Source: Pontibacter sp. HSC-36F09
Lineage (GTDB): Bacteria > Bacteroidota > Bacteroidia > Cytophagales > Hymenobacteraceae
Length of the DNA: 64,000 nt
Direction: 5' to 3'
NCBI RefSeq assembly: GCF_024171605.1
Contig: NZ_JALKAA010000001.1
Location: 372,001-436,000, forward strand
Positions 45,829-55,710 of the stretch are shown here, piece after piece (position 1 is the first letter of the stretch; each line of letters begins with the position of its first letter). The position numbers and the translations under genes are program-made. The notes beneath the pieces were generated by a model. It did no database searches and was not told where the DNA came from. It saw only the letters and a program-made list of their open reading frames with translations.

Positions 45829-46570
45829 GGTAGGCGATTTCCTTAAAACCGAAGTAACGCAGCTCGCCATCCACTTCAAGTGCCAGTCTGCCGTCTTCGT
45901 CTACTCCCATGATCTGACCCCGTACCTGTTCTGAACCAATTTGATACCTATGCTCCTCCTGGTACCGGTACAATGCCTGCAGGTATTCGTACTTCAGCTT
46001 ATCAGTTTTCCCGCTACGCAGCTCCAGGTAGCGTTTCTCGAGCAATTCGAGCAGCCTGTTCACCAATCTTTTCACGTCGAGTTGCGTACCTATCTCGGCT
46101 GCCAGCGAAGTGGCCGTGCCGATTCCGAAATGAAGCTGATTTACGTTTAAACCAATCCCTACGATACTGTGTTGTATGGATTGACTGGTAACTGTATTTT
46201 CTATCAGAATCCCGCCAAGCTTCCTGTCCTCGAAGTAAAGGTCGTTGGGCCATTTGATACGGGCCTGCGCCAGCCCCTGTTCGCGCAACAGGTCAAGCAC
46301 TGCCAGCGAAACCGCCATGTTGAGGTAAAACTGGTGCCTGACAGCCATAAAAACAGGTGACAGAATTACAGAAAGGGTAATGTTTTGACCGGGCGCTGCC
46401 TCCCAGGTGTTGCCCCGCTGGCCGCGGCCATGCGTCTGCTCGTCAGTAAGCACCACACAACCCTCTGTGGCTTCATTTTTGAGGAGTAGCTGCTGGGCTT
46501 CTGAGTTAGTGGATGCACATACCGGCAGAAAAAACAGCTGCTGGCCCATAAAGAGCGTATTAGGCACCAT
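45821..46570 (-). CDS. birA: Biotin--[acetyl-CoA-carboxylase] ligase
   Basis: It attaches biotin to the biotin carboxyl carrier protein via biotinyl-AMP. The 249-residue, single-domain enzyme has the GRGQRGNTWEA loop, KWPNDLYFEDRKLGGILIE and a C-terminal SH3-like domain (about 195-249). It lacks an N-terminal helix-turn-helix, so it is a ligase only, not a repressor. An alternative ATG eight residues downstream (MGQQLFF) exists. It is divergent from rsfS. Confidence 0.93.
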   Translation of the reverse strand: MVPNTLFMGQQLFFLPVCASTNSEAQQLLLKNEATEGCVVLTDEQTHGRGQRGNTWEAAPGQNITLSVILSPVFMAVRHQFYLNMAVSLAVLDLLREQGLAQARIKWPNDLYFEDRKLGGILIENTVTSQSIQHSIVGIGLNVNQLHFGIGTATSLAAEIGTQLDVKRLVNRLLELLEKRYLELRSGKTDKLKYEYLQALYRYQEEHRYQIGSEQVRGQIMGVDEDGRLALEVDGELRYFGFKEIAYLI

Positions 46571-46588
46571 ACATTGAACAGAATTTAG

Positions 46589-46596
46589 TACTTTTG
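46589..46596 (+). promoter_or_regulatory. -7 element for the rsfS-ftsH run
   Basis: TACTTTTG matches TAnnTTTG and lies 23 bp before rsfS. No -33 element at normal spacing was found. Confidence 0.5.
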
Positions 46597-46619
46597 TAAA
46601 TCAAATTTAAGTAGTACAA

Positions 46620-46994
46620 ATGAAAGAAACCAAGGCTGAGGCCAATTCAGACATATTGGCAGAGCTTGTAGTAAAAGGCATGCAGGAAAAGAAAGCCAGC
46701 AATATCGTCGTTCTTAACCTGAAGTCACTCAAAAATGCCGTATCTGATTACTTCGTGATCGCATCCGCATCATCAGACTCGCAGCTTGACGCCATCGCGA
46801 CTTCCATAGAAGAGGAAATATTTAAAGCCGTCCGCCAGAATCCCTGGCAGAGCGAAGGCCGCACCAACAAGGAGTGGGTGCTGCTGGACTACGTAGACGT
46901 AGTGGCGCACGTGTTTCTGAAAGACAAGCGTGAATTCTATGCGCTTGAGGAACTATGGGGTGATGCCAACATCAAGCGTATAGAAGATGCTTAA
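46620..46994 (+). CDS. rsfS: Ribosome silencing factor RsfS
   Basis: This 124-residue protein binds L14 of the large ribosomal subunit and blocks joining of the small subunit when nutrients are scarce. It has the family pattern of VVKGMQEKKASNIVVLNL and VSDYFVIASASSDSQLDAI, then EGRTNKEWVLLDYVDVVAHVF. It is first in a collinear run with ftsH. A hairpin at 47002-47030 between the two may reduce read-through. Confidence 0.95.
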   Translation: MKETKAEANSDILAELVVKGMQEKKASNIVVLNLKSLKNAVSDYFVIASASSDSQLDAIATSIEEEIFKAVRQNPWQSEGRTNKEWVLLDYVDVVAHVFLKDKREFYALEELWGDANIKRIEDA

Positions 46995-47001
46995 CCCTAA
47001 G

Positions 47002-47030
47002 AAGGAATCCTAAACAAAGAGGGGTTCCTT
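47002..47030 (+). terminator. Possible attenuating hairpin between rsfS and ftsH
   Basis: AAGGAATCC (47002-47010) pairs with GGGTTCCTT (47022-47030) with one G-U pair. No T-run follows, so it could act as a partial terminator. Confidence 0.4.
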
Positions 47031-47062
47031 CCTGTATTTCATGTATCTGAAACAACACATTC

Positions 47063-49198
47063 ATGGCTGAAAAGAATAATAAAGGAAATAATAACAAGAA
47101 GAAAAAGCCGATGATACCCCAGACGCCCCCACGGCCTACGATGCAGCTGTGGATGCTGGCGGTACTCATCCTGCTTATTTTCGGACTCACCTGGCTTAAC
47201 AAGAGCAACGCCTCCGTAGAAACCACCCAGCAGAACTTTGAGGAGATGCTGGTCAGTAACGATGTGAAGAAACTGACCATCGTGAACGGCAAAATCGTGG
47301 AAGTATACCTGAAGGACGATGCTCTCAAGAACGAAAAGTATAGCAGCGAGCTGTCGGGTCGTGGCACCTTAGGCAGCGTAGACCAGGGTCCGCACTACCA
47401 CTTCACCATCATCACGGCAGAGTCTTTTAAAGAGGACTATGAGAAACTGCAGGAGAACATCCCGCGTGAGAACCGTGTGCCTTACACCATTGAGACACGC
47501 ACCGGTTTCGCAGACTTCTTCTTCCAGTGGGGCTTCCTGATCCTGTTGTTGTTTGGTTTCTGGTTCCTGATGCGCCGCGTAACAGCGGGTGGTGCAGGTG
47601 GCCAGATTTTTAACATCGGCAAGTCTAAGGCTGCCCTGTTTGATGCCGAAAACAAAGTAAAGATCACGTTCAAGGACGTGGCCGGCCTGGAAGAGGCGAA
47701 AGAAGAGATTCAGGAGATTGTAGAGTTCCTCAAGAACCCAAGCAAATTCACGATCCTGGGTGGTAAGATCCCGAAAGGCGCACTCCTGGTAGGCCCTCCC
47801 GGTACAGGTAAAACCTTGCTTGCCAAAGCAGTGGCCGGTGAAGCCGACGTGCCATTCTTCTCACTGTCAGGTTCTGACTTTGTGGAGATGTTCGTAGGTG
47901 TGGGTGCTGCCCGTGTGCGTGACCTCTTCAAGCAGGCAAAAGCCAAAGCGCCTTGTATCATCTTCATTGACGAGATTGACGCCATTGGCCGTCACCGTAG
48001 CCGTGGCGCAACGCCAGGTGGCAACGACGAACGTGAGAACACACTGAACTCACTGCTGGTAGAAATGGATGGCTTCGCGACTGACTCAGGTGTTATTATT
48101 CTGGCGGCGACCAACCGCCCTGACACCCTGGACTCCGCCCTGCTGCGTCCGGGTCGTTTTGACCGCCAGATCAGCATCGACAAGCCAGACATTAACGGCC
48201 GTACCGAAATATTTGACGTGCACCTGAAGCCGCTCACGCTGGCGCCTGATGTAGATGCCCGTAAGCTGGCCGCCCAGACGCCTGGTTTTGCTGGTGCCGA
48301 AATTGCCAACGTTTGTAACGAGGCCGCTCTAATCGCTGCCCGCCGCAACAAAAAGGCAGTAGACCAGCAGGACTTCAACGACGCCATTGACCGAGTAATT
48401 GGTGGTCTGGAGAAGAAGAACAAGATCATCTCTCCTGGAGAAAAGAAGATCGTGGCTTACCACGAAGCGGGTCACGCCATTGCAGGCTGGTTCCTGGAGC
48501 ACGCCGATCCGTTGGTAAAAGTGAGCATTGTTCCACGTGGCGTTGCCGCGCTGGGTTATGCGCAGTACTTACCGAAAGAGCAGTTCTTGTATACCACAGA
48601 ACAGCTGATCGACGAAATGTGCATGGCCCTGGGTGGACGCGCCGCTGAAGAGCTCGTGTTTGGAAAGATCTCTACAGGTGCTTTGAGTGACCTGGAACGT
48701 ATTACCAAAATGGCTTACAGCATCGTGACGATGTATGGCATGAACGCTAAAATCGGTAATGTGTCGTTCTACGATTCAAAGCAAACGGATATGACATTCA
48801 ACAAGCCGTATTCTGAGGCTACTGCCGAAACCATCGACAACGAGGTACGCAATATCATCGAGACCGCTTACCTCCGCACCAAGCAATTGTTGACGGACAA
48901 GGCGAGAGAACTGGAAATAGTGGCGCAGGAGTTGTTGCAGAAAGAGATTCTGTTCCAGAGTGATCTGGAGCGACTGGTTGGCAAGCGCCCTTTTGATGAG
49001 CTCACGACTTACCAGGCCCACACTGCCGGTACGGATCGCAGCAAAACAAAGAGCGAAGTAAGCCAGGAACAGCATCCGGTAGAGGTTGGACAGACAGAGC
49101 ATCCTGAACAAAATGGCCAGGGCGGTGTGCCGGGCACACCTATTCAGAACGATGCATCCGCTAATCCGAATGATACCATCAATAGCAGAACTGCTTGA
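47063..49198 (+). CDS. ftsH: ATP-dependent zinc metalloprotease FtsH
   Basis: This membrane-anchored AAA+ protease degrades unneeded or damaged membrane and cytosolic proteins. The 711-residue protein has a Lys/Asn-rich N-terminus, a transmembrane helix at about 28-46, a periplasmic stretch, and a second helix at about 153-171. Walker A GPPGTGKT sits at 244-251. The zinc site HEAGH is at 467-471, with the distal Asp expected further on. The C-terminal tail (about 660-711) is Gln/Glu/Asn-rich and low-complexity. It is followed by a LUD gene and lpxH. Confidence 0.97.
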   Translation: MAEKNNKGNNNKKKKPMIPQTPPRPTMQLWMLAVLILLIFGLTWLNKSNASVETTQQNFEEMLVSNDVKKLTIVNGKIVEVYLKDDALKNEKYSSELSGRGTLGSVDQGPHYHFTIITAESFKEDYEKLQENIPRENRVPYTIETRTGFADFFFQWGFLILLLFGFWFLMRRVTAGGAGGQIFNIGKSKAALFDAENKVKITFKDVAGLEEAKEEIQEIVEFLKNPSKFTILGGKIPKGALLVGPPGTGKTLLAKAVAGEADVPFFSLSGSDFVEMFVGVGAARVRDLFKQAKAKAPCIIFIDEIDAIGRHRSRGATPGGNDERENTLNSLLVEMDGFATDSGVIILAATNRPDTLDSALLRPGRFDRQISIDKPDINGRTEIFDVHLKPLTLAPDVDARKLAAQTPGFAGAEIANVCNEAALIAARRNKKAVDQQDFNDAIDRVIGGLEKKNKIISPGEKKIVAYHEAGHAIAGWFLEHADPLVKVSIVPRGVAALGYAQYLPKEQFLYTTEQLIDEMCMALGGRAAEELVFGKISTGALSDLERITKMAYSIVTMYGMNAKIGNVSFYDSKQTDMTFNKPYSEATAETIDNEVRNIIETAYLRTKQLLTDKARELEIVAQELLQKEILFQSDLERLVGKRPFDELTTYQAHTAGTDRSKTKSEVSQEQHPVEVGQTEHPEQNGQGGVPGTPIQNDASANPNDTINSRTA

Positions 49199-49210
49199 TA
49201 AACCCCGAGC

Positions 49211-49861
49211 ATGTACGAAGCAAAATCGAAAGAAATTGTATTAAGAAGAGTAAGAGAGGCGCTGGCTAAGTCAGCGCCTTTTCTGCCTCCCACCCCTGAC
49301 TTCAACTCGCCGCTGCATTCGCCAATGGCTGAAGATCAATCCATTGCCTTTGCACAGGCTTTTATCGCCAACAGTGGCCTTTTTGTGTACTGCGAAGACG
49401 AGGAAGATTTTTTCGACCAGCTTTTCAATTTAAAAAGAGAGCAGCAGATCGAGTTCCTGCACGTTTGGGAAGCCAATCTACAGAACATCCTCTACCAAGC
49501 AGGTATAGATTTCACCTCTACGGAAGATGATTTCATACAAAAGGCACAGGCCAGCCTCACCACCTGCGAAGCGCTCGTGACACGCACCGGCAGCATTCTG
49601 GTGAGCTCCAGCAATGCCGGTGGCCGCCGCTTGAGCATCTACCCGGAAACACACATGGTCGTAGCCAAAGCCAGCCAACTGGTGCCCGACATCAAAGACG
49701 GCCTGCAGCGGGTACGCGACAAGTATAAGGAGAACTTTCCCTCCATGGTATCGCTGGTGAGTGGCCCGAGCCGCACAGCCGATATCGAAAAAACATTGGT
49801 AATGGGCGCTCACGGCCCAAAACAGCTCGTACTTTTCCTGATAGATGACCTTCCGCATTGA
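49211..49861 (+). CDS. LUD-domain (LutC/YkgG-like) protein
   Basis: This 216-residue cytosolic protein of the LUD/LutC family is related to subunits of lactate utilisation complexes. It begins YEAKSKEIVLRRVREALAKSAPF and has the VTRTGSILVSSSNAGGRRLSIYPETHMVVA block. The lutA and lutB partners are not nearby. Its Bacteroidota homologues usually sit near ftsH. Its 3' end overlaps lpxH by 17 nt, so translational coupling is likely. Confidence 0.88.
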   Translation: MYEAKSKEIVLRRVREALAKSAPFLPPTPDFNSPLHSPMAEDQSIAFAQAFIANSGLFVYCEDEEDFFDQLFNLKREQQIEFLHVWEANLQNILYQAGIDFTSTEDDFIQKAQASLTTCEALVTRTGSILVSSSNAGGRRLSIYPETHMVVAKASQLVPDIKDGLQRVRDKYKENFPSMVSLVSGPSRTADIEKTLVMGAHGPKQLVLFLIDDLPH

Positions 49862-50615
49862 CCAGTTGGCTCCCGGCCAGAAAGTGTATTTCGCCTCTGA
49901 TTTTCACCTGGGTGTGCCAAACGCCGAGCAGAGCCTTGCCCGCGAGAAAAAGATCGTGCGCTGGCTCGACACCGTAAAGCACGACGCGGCGGCAATACTG
50001 TTGCTGGGCGACATATTCGATTTTTGGTTCGAGTACCGGCATGCTATACCCAAGGGCTTTATCCGATTACAGGGCAAACTGGCCGAACTAACCGATGCAG
50101 GTATACCGGTGCTATTTTTCACGGGGAACCACGACATGTGGATGTTCGATTACTTTCCGAAAGAGCTCAATATCCCTATTATCCGGGAGCCGATTTCTAC
50201 AAACTTTGGCGGTCACAAATTCTACATCGGCCACGGCGATGGCCTGGGTCCGGGCGACCATACCTACAAGGTGCTCAAGAAGGTGTTCAATAACAAAGCC
50301 TGTCAGTGGCTATTTGGCTGGCTTCACCCCAACGCAGGTATAGGCATTGCCAATAGGTGGTCGCGTAGAAGTCGCATTAGCAATACCAAGGACGACGAGA
50401 AGTTTTTTGGCGAGGACGAATGGCTGATGCAGTACTGCAAAGAAGTGGAAAGCAAGCAGCATCACGACTTCTATGTGTTCGGTCACCGTCACCTGCCCCT
50501 CGATATGCCAATTAACGGAAGCAGCCGGTATGTGAACCTGGGAGAGTGGGTCAATTTTTGCTCTTACGGCGTATACGATGGCAAAGACCTTAAACTGGAG
50601 TATTTTGAACAGTAG
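49845..50615 (+). CDS. lpxH: UDP-2,3-diacylglucosamine diphosphatase LpxH
   Basis: This calcineurin-like enzyme hydrolyses UDP-2,3-diacylglucosamine to lipid X in lipid A synthesis. The metal-binding motifs are all present in order: SDFHLG, GDIFDFWFEYR, GNHDMWMFD, GHGDGLGPGD and GHRHLP. The 256-residue length fits. It starts within the LUD gene end and is followed by an overlapping gene for a secreted protein. FtsH controls the lipid A enzyme LpxC in E. coli, so its position near ftsH is suggestive. Confidence 0.93.
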   Translation: MTFRIDQLAPGQKVYFASDFHLGVPNAEQSLAREKKIVRWLDTVKHDAAAILLLGDIFDFWFEYRHAIPKGFIRLQGKLAELTDAGIPVLFFTGNHDMWMFDYFPKELNIPIIREPISTNFGGHKFYIGHGDGLGPGDHTYKVLKKVFNNKACQWLFGWLHPNAGIGIANRWSRRSRISNTKDDEKFFGEDEWLMQYCKEVESKQHHDFYVFGHRHLPLDMPINGSSRYVNLGEWVNFCSYGVYDGKDLKLEYFEQ

Positions 50616-51444
50616 GCTATACCTGAGCGCAGTGCTATACCTGCTCCTGGCGGTTTTGGCTATACCTGCATTCGCGCAGCAGCCCGACTCATTGGTTACG
50701 CTCACTTTTAGCCACAGCTTTGCCATCTCCTCTCCTGCTACGGTGTCCGTTGCCCGAAACGGCAGCGTATACCTGATGGACCAGAACCAGAACCTGTTTG
50801 TGCTCGACACACTGGGCAAGCCCGTTAATACTTTCTCGCCGCCCAGTCGTGGCCGCATTACGGCTGTCGAAGCCTGGAACCCGATGAAGGTCTTTCTTTT
50901 TTACGAAGACCGACAGGAGCTCTTACTGCTCGACCGCTTTATGAGCCCCATCGCCAACACGCGCCTGACAGACCTGGGCTACATGGGCAACGTGCAGGCC
51001 GCCACCCTCACCTCCGACGATAGCTTCTGGCTCTTCAACGAATCGGACTTCACGCTCAGCAAACTGGACCTCCGCTACCAGAAACCCATCATCGAAACCC
51101 CGCTCAACCTTATCCTGGACAAAGCCCGGTTTGATGTGCGCTTTATCCGGGAATATCAGAACATGGTATACCTGCTGGATTACAACAGCGGCATCTATGT
51201 GTTCGACAACCTGGGCAATTACAAAAAGAAGCTGCCTTTTACGGGTGTGTCTTATATCTCTTTCAAAGGGAACGAGCTATACTTTGTGAAAGACAACGCG
51301 CTGCACTTCTTCGATCTGTACAAACTGCAAGAGCGAACCCTGCCCCTTCCGGCCGACAAAAGCTACCTATCTGCCCTGATCAGCAACAACATGCTATACC
51401 TGTTCACCAAAGAGCAGGCCGAGGTGTTCCGTCTGAGCCGTTAG
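50578..51444 (+). CDS. Secreted beta-propeller-like protein of unknown function
   Basis: This 288-residue protein has an N-terminal signal segment of about 25 hydrophobic residues ending AFAQQ. The mature part has repeated strand pairs typical of a propeller (VYLMDQNQNLFVLDTLGKP, FLFYEDRQELLLLDRFMSP, MVYLLDYNSGIYVFDNLGN). No catalytic motif is seen. The ATG at 50578 overlaps lpxH by 38 nt; a TTG at 50605 would start the signal peptide better. Three CTATACCT octamers lie in its signal-peptide region. Confidence 0.7.
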   Translation: MAKTLNWSILNSRLYLSAVLYLLLAVLAIPAFAQQPDSLVTLTFSHSFAISSPATVSVARNGSVYLMDQNQNLFVLDTLGKPVNTFSPPSRGRITAVEAWNPMKVFLFYEDRQELLLLDRFMSPIANTRLTDLGYMGNVQAATLTSDDSFWLFNESDFTLSKLDLRYQKPIIETPLNLILDKARFDVRFIREYQNMVYLLDYNSGIYVFDNLGNYKKKLPFTGVSYISFKGNELYFVKDNALHFFDLYKLQERTLPLPADKSYLSALISNNMLYLFTKEQAEVFRLSR

Positions 51445-51770
51445 TTGCTTTCGGCAAAGTATTTCAGACCCACTACGCCGGCCACGATCATCAGCAGGCA
51501 CAGTATCCGCATCAGATCCTTGGGTTCGTTCAGGAAAACCATGCCCAAAATGGCGGTACCCGCCGCGCCTATACCTGTCCAGATAGCATAAGCGGTACCG
51601 AGAGGCAGTGTTTTCATAGCCTGAGACAACAGTATAAAACTCAGTATCATAACGATGACCGTCACGATGCTGATCAACGGTTTTGAAAAACCCTCGCTGT
51701 ACTTCAGCCCAAAGGCCCATCCAATTTCGCATATACCTGCCAATATCAGGTAAATCCACGCAGTATTCAT
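51441..51770 (-). CDS. SMR-family exporter, SugE/Gdx-like
   Basis: This 109-residue protein has four transmembrane helices, as in small multidrug resistance exporters. Glu15 in GICEIGWAFGLKYSEGF is the conserved proton-coupled acidic residue. The ICEIGW and WTGIGAAGTAILGMVFL segments match the SugE/Gdx branch, which exports guanidinium in characterised members. No guanidine riboswitch was recognised upstream. Its end overlaps the convergent gene at 50578 by 4 nt. Confidence 0.9.
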   Translation of the reverse strand: MNTAWIYLILAGICEIGWAFGLKYSEGFSKPLISIVTVIVMILSFILLSQAMKTLPLGTAYAIWTGIGAAGTAILGMVFLNEPKDLMRILCLLMIVAGVVGLKYFAESN

Positions 51771-51857
51771 TTGATTCAGTTTTTGAAGAGCTCCGAAGCC
51801 CCGGTGATAAAAAAACAGGCTGCAAATTAGGCAGATTAGAGGGAAGCACCATACTTA

Positions 51858-52733
51858 TTACAGGCGCAATAGCATCTCGTGCTGTGTGAGAAAACGCTTG
51901 AGATGTACTCGCTCTAAAAAAGTTGCCAGTGCAGCGTTTGTCTGGTCTATGTTGAGTAGCAGGAGAGCAGACACTCTGGCTCGCTTTATTACTTCCCTTA
52001 ACAATGCCTTGGCTATACCTTGGGTACGGTTATCCGGATGCACGGCCAGTTGGGCAATAGCTCCCGTACGCGGAAAGAAAGCCACATAGCCCACCAGTTG
52101 CTCTGCTGCATAAGCTTCCAGCACCAATTTCTGATCGGGATTTTTGCAAAAAGCCTCTTTGGTATTTTGCCAGCTCGGCCGGATATCACAGAAACAGGTA
52201 TAGGTTTTCCAATCCGGTGTAGCTGCCGGCCTGATAACCACCGTGAGTGCAGGCTCTTCACTTGAGAGTAGCAATTCCCTAACCGGGCTCCGATAGCACT
52301 CCAGCGTGCGGACTACCCCAAAGCCGATGGAGCGGTATACCTTAAAGGCGGCCGCATTGCCCTTAATTACCTCCAGCAGGCACTGCTCCACGCCACTTTC
52401 GCGCAACTTGGGAAGCAGAAACGCATAGAGCCGCTTGGTTAGCTGGTTTCCCCGATGCTCAGGCAGCACGCCCGTGCCCGCGTTGTAGGCGGTAGGTATA
52501 CCCTGCCACTCCCCCAGGCCCGTGATTATAAAGCCCACCAATTGCTCGCCGTAGAAAGCACCTGCACAAAAGGTGGGCTCTACGCCTTCGCGCTTAAACT
52601 TCATGGCAAATTCTTCCCTGCTTACCTTGATGGGGATCACGTAGTCGGCAAAGGCGGCCAGGAAGGTATCGTAAAGCGCAGGGACATCGTGTTCGCGCAA
52701 AAACGAGAAAGTATAAGAAGCCTGAGTCTGCAT
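51858..52733 (-). CDS. GNAT-family N-acetyltransferase, double-domain
   Basis: This 291-residue cytosolic enzyme would transfer an acetyl group from acetyl-CoA to an amine. The start at 52733 (MQTQASYTFSF) is chosen because the residues before it look non-coding. The N-terminal GNAT domain has the acetyl-CoA loop VLPEHRGNQLTKRLY near 95. The C-terminal domain has a second such loop (VHPDNRTQGIAKALL) near 230. The two-domain form occurs among aminoglycoside- and small-molecule acetyltransferases, but the substrate is unknown. Confidence 0.85.
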   Translation of the reverse strand: MQTQASYTFSFLREHDVPALYDTFLAAFADYVIPIKVSREEFAMKFKREGVEPTFCAGAFYGEQLVGFIITGLGEWQGIPTAYNAGTGVLPEHRGNQLTKRLYAFLLPKLRESGVEQCLLEVIKGNAAAFKVYRSIGFGVVRTLECYRSPVRELLLSSEEPALTVVIRPAATPDWKTYTCFCDIRPSWQNTKEAFCKNPDQKLVLEAYAAEQLVGYVAFFPRTGAIAQLAVHPDNRTQGIAKALLREVIKRARVSALLLLNIDQTNAALATFLERVHLKRFLTQHEMLLRL

Positions 52734-52890
52734 GAGGTATAGATTTGAAACACAAGAAGGAAGCACTTCCAGCATCAGCCTTAGCAACACGCCTTCCCCG
52801 ATAACCCGCCTTCACTGCTTACCGTTAAACTGAAGTACTGAAAAATACAAAAGCTTATAGAAGCTAATACGAAAACCTAAAAAATAAACT

Positions 52891-54054
52891 ATGAAAGCAG
52901 CAGTATTCCACAAAATGAAAGATATCCAGGTGGAGACCATCGATGACCCCAAAATAGAGGACGCGCGCGACTGTATACTTCGGGTAACCTCCACGGCCAT
53001 TTGCGGCTCCGATCTGCACATTTATAACGGCATGGTGCCCCAGGCCCGCGATATGGTGATGGGCCACGAGTTCATGGGCATTGTCGAGGAAGTGGGCACA
53101 GGCGTGAAAAACCTCAAAAAAGGCGACCGTGTGGTGGTGCCCTTCCCTATCTCCTGCGGCACTTGCCACTACTGCAACATGCAGCTGCCCACGCACTGCG
53201 AAAACTCCAACCCCGATAACTACGGACCCGAAGGTGAAGTCCCCATGATGAAGGGTGTCGGTGCGGCTTTGTTTGGCTATACCGATATATACGGCGGCTA
53301 CAATGGCGGGCAGGCAGAGTACGTGCGCGTACCCTACGCCGACTACGGTCCACGCAAAGTACAGGATAACCTGACAGACGAGCAGGTGCTTTTCCTGACA
53401 GACATCTTCCCGACCGGCTGGGCCGCCATTGACTGGGCGCAGTTGAAAGGCGGTGAGACCGTGGTAGTGTGGGGTTGCGGTCCGGTAGGCATAATGGCCA
53501 TGAAATCGGCCTGGCTGCAAGGCGCCAAACGCGTGATTGGCGTGGACATACAGCCCTACCGTCTGGAAATGGCCCGCAAATCAGCCAACGCAGAAGTTAT
53601 CAACTACGCTGAAGTAGATGCCGTGCAAGTGATACGGGATATGACCGGTGGCTACGGAGCCGATGTGTGCGTGGATGCCGTAGGTATGGAGGCAGACCGC
53701 ACCGTGCTGGAAAAAGCCATGAACGTTGTGCAGATGGAGAAAGGTACTATGAAGGTACTCGAAAAGTGCATGGACTCTGTGCGACGAGCCGGTACTGTGA
53801 CGGTGGTGGGTGTATACGGCTCGCCTTACAATAACTTCCCGCTCTACAAGTGGTTCGACAAGGGCCTGACGCTGCGGGGTGGCCAGGCCTGGGTGCACCG
53901 CTACATCGATCACCTCATTTCGCTAGTGCAGGAAGGTAAAGTCAAGCTCGACGACATCATTACCCATACCGTGCCATTGGCGGAAGCGTCGCGCATGTAC
54001 GATATCTTCAACAAAAAAGAAGACAACTGCCTAAAGGTAGTGTTGAAACCATAA
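52891..54054 (+). CDS. Zinc-dependent alcohol dehydrogenase, formaldehyde-dehydrogenase-like
   Basis: This cytosolic MDR-family enzyme of 387 residues oxidises an alcohol or aldehyde adduct with NAD(P)+. It has the catalytic-zinc region CGSDLHIYNG and GHEFMG (about 37-60), structural-zinc cysteines SCGTCHYCNM, and the Rossmann motif GCGPVGIMA (about 195). The pattern is similar to glutathione-independent formaldehyde dehydrogenases. The substrate is not certain. It stands alone. Confidence 0.9.
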   Translation: MKAAVFHKMKDIQVETIDDPKIEDARDCILRVTSTAICGSDLHIYNGMVPQARDMVMGHEFMGIVEEVGTGVKNLKKGDRVVVPFPISCGTCHYCNMQLPTHCENSNPDNYGPEGEVPMMKGVGAALFGYTDIYGGYNGGQAEYVRVPYADYGPRKVQDNLTDEQVLFLTDIFPTGWAAIDWAQLKGGETVVVWGCGPVGIMAMKSAWLQGAKRVIGVDIQPYRLEMARKSANAEVINYAEVDAVQVIRDMTGGYGADVCVDAVGMEADRTVLEKAMNVVQMEKGTMKVLEKCMDSVRRAGTVTVVGVYGSPYNNFPLYKWFDKGLTLRGGQAWVHRYIDHLISLVQEGKVKLDDIITHTVPLAEASRMYDIFNKKEDNCLKVVLKP

Positions 54055-54079
54055 TCTGGAGATCACTTAAATAGAAAAC

Positions 54080-54113
54080 CAGCAGCAGGCCTATACCTTG
54101 TTGCTGTTTTTTT
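54080..54113 (+). terminator. Weak terminator after the dehydrogenase gene
   Basis: AGCAGCA pairs with TGTTGCT with a G-U pair, followed by a run of eight T residues. Confidence 0.5.
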
Positions 54114-54146
54114 TGCTTAAAAAAATATTTGGAAACTACAGCCTTC

Positions 54147-55562
54147 CTAGAACTGTGCCCTACTCCTGTATTTCCAAAAAGCCGCTATACCTGCACACAA
54201 ACTCAGGAGCGTAATCAAAGCTTTCTGCCACACCGCTACTTCACGCAACTGATAGGCCAATACGAGCAACACAACCGTTGCCAGCAGCCACCAAATAGCA
54301 TGGTAGCGCACCAAAGCCAACTCTTTGTATACCTTTAAGAAAAAGCCCGCATAGCCCATGTACATCAGGGCGGCAAAAGTGGTATAGGCTGCCATCTGAA
54401 AACCATAGAGCGGCACGAGTATCAGGTTGAGCACGATGTTTCCTATACCTGCCACGGTGGAGATACGCCAGAGTTTATTCGTTTTTTCATGGAAAGTGAG
54501 CAGGTTGATGACTGCCATGTACATGGGCCGGAAGTTATACCCCATCAGAATGACAATAGCCAACGGATAGGCCTGTTGCAGTTCCTGGTTTCGGATCAGG
54601 AAGCCGAAAATTTCCTTCATCCAAAGGCTCCCGATAAATGTGCCGATGAAAAAGAGCAGCTGCAAGGTATAGGTCATGTAGCGTGCCTGCAGCGCGGCTT
54701 CTATGCTTTTTGTTTGGGCGTAGAGCTGCTTGTACAATGGCGTAGCGGCCTGCACTACCGCCAGACTGGCCGATGAAAAGTAAATACCGAAATTCGATGC
54801 CACGTTATAAAGACCAATCCGCCCGACAGGTATACCTACCACATCCAACACAAGTCGATCAGAGGTATCGAGCATAAAAAAGGAAAACCCGTGTGGTACA
54901 GCCGGTAACGAAACTTTGAGACTGTGCCTGATCCTGTGCCATTTAAAATTAAAGATAGGCCAGAGTTTCTGACTGGCTATGATGTAGATACTCACCACAA
55001 AGCCTGCCGCCGTCGAAATGGTACTGGCATAAAACCAGCCCATATACCCCATTCGGAGTTCTGCTATAAAATAGATGGTCAGGATCACGTTAACGCCTCC
55101 CATCAAGAAGGATCGTAATGCAATGGGGAGCGGCCGCTGCGTGTGCAGGCAAAACATCCCCCCAAACAGATCGGTGACTACAAAAAAGACCATCGGAATC
55201 CCGACAAGCAGCGCAATGAGAAACCGGTTTTCCTGTGCATCGGTTGGCACTACCATGTAAATCATCCCCATGCTTAGCAGTCCATACACGAGCGACCAGC
55301 TGGCCAGAAAACCGTAAAGCTGGCGCCAGATCCATTGGAAGCGACTGGGATGCCGTGCAAAGCTGTTTTCCATCACGACCGTAAAGCCCAGCGACTGCAG
55401 CATGATCAGCGCGCTGTAGTAAGCTGTCACCACCCCCGCCACCCCGTAATCAACCGGGGTCAGGTGCTGCGTGATCAGCGGCAGGGCCAGCACACCCGCC
55501 AGACGGGGGATCTGTGCTGACAGGCCGTAGATCGCAGCGTGTGACAGGAGTTTTCGAAGCAT
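54147..55562 (-). CDS. Wzx-like polysaccharide flippase
   Basis: This 471-residue inner-membrane protein has about twelve to fourteen hydrophobic segments and a start typical of the MATE/Wzx superfamily (LLSHAAIYGLSAQIPRLAGVLALPLI). It likely flips lipid-linked oligosaccharides for O-antigen or exopolysaccharide. No glycosyltransferase cluster surrounds it, which is unusual for Wzx. Confidence 0.85.
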   Translation of the reverse strand: MLRKLLSHAAIYGLSAQIPRLAGVLALPLITQHLTPVDYGVAGVVTAYYSALIMLQSLGFTVVMENSFARHPSRFQWIWRQLYGFLASWSLVYGLLSMGMIYMVVPTDAQENRFLIALLVGIPMVFFVVTDLFGGMFCLHTQRPLPIALRSFLMGGVNVILTIYFIAELRMGYMGWFYASTISTAAGFVVSIYIIASQKLWPIFNFKWHRIRHSLKVSLPAVPHGFSFFMLDTSDRLVLDVVGIPVGRIGLYNVASNFGIYFSSASLAVVQAATPLYKQLYAQTKSIEAALQARYMTYTLQLLFFIGTFIGSLWMKEIFGFLIRNQELQQAYPLAIVILMGYNFRPMYMAVINLLTFHEKTNKLWRISTVAGIGNIVLNLILVPLYGFQMAAYTTFAALMYMGYAGFFLKVYKELALVRYHAIWWLLATVVLLVLAYQLREVAVWQKALITLLSLCAGIAAFWKYRSRAQF

Positions 55563-55710
55563 CCTCTAAAATTAGGTGATAATCCATTCACAGCCATACC
55601 TGAGCAAATGCATTTTCAGAAATCACTTTATCCCAGGCTGTTTAAACTTCCGTAAAAGCATTAATTTATGCCCCGGTCTGTCAAAAACCGCAGTTACAAA
55701 AGTTGTCATG

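Noticed and set aside
51771..51857. Search for a guanidine riboswitch upstream of the SugE/Gdx-like gene
   Set aside because: No guanidine-I, -II or -III consensus core could be seen in the short upstream region.
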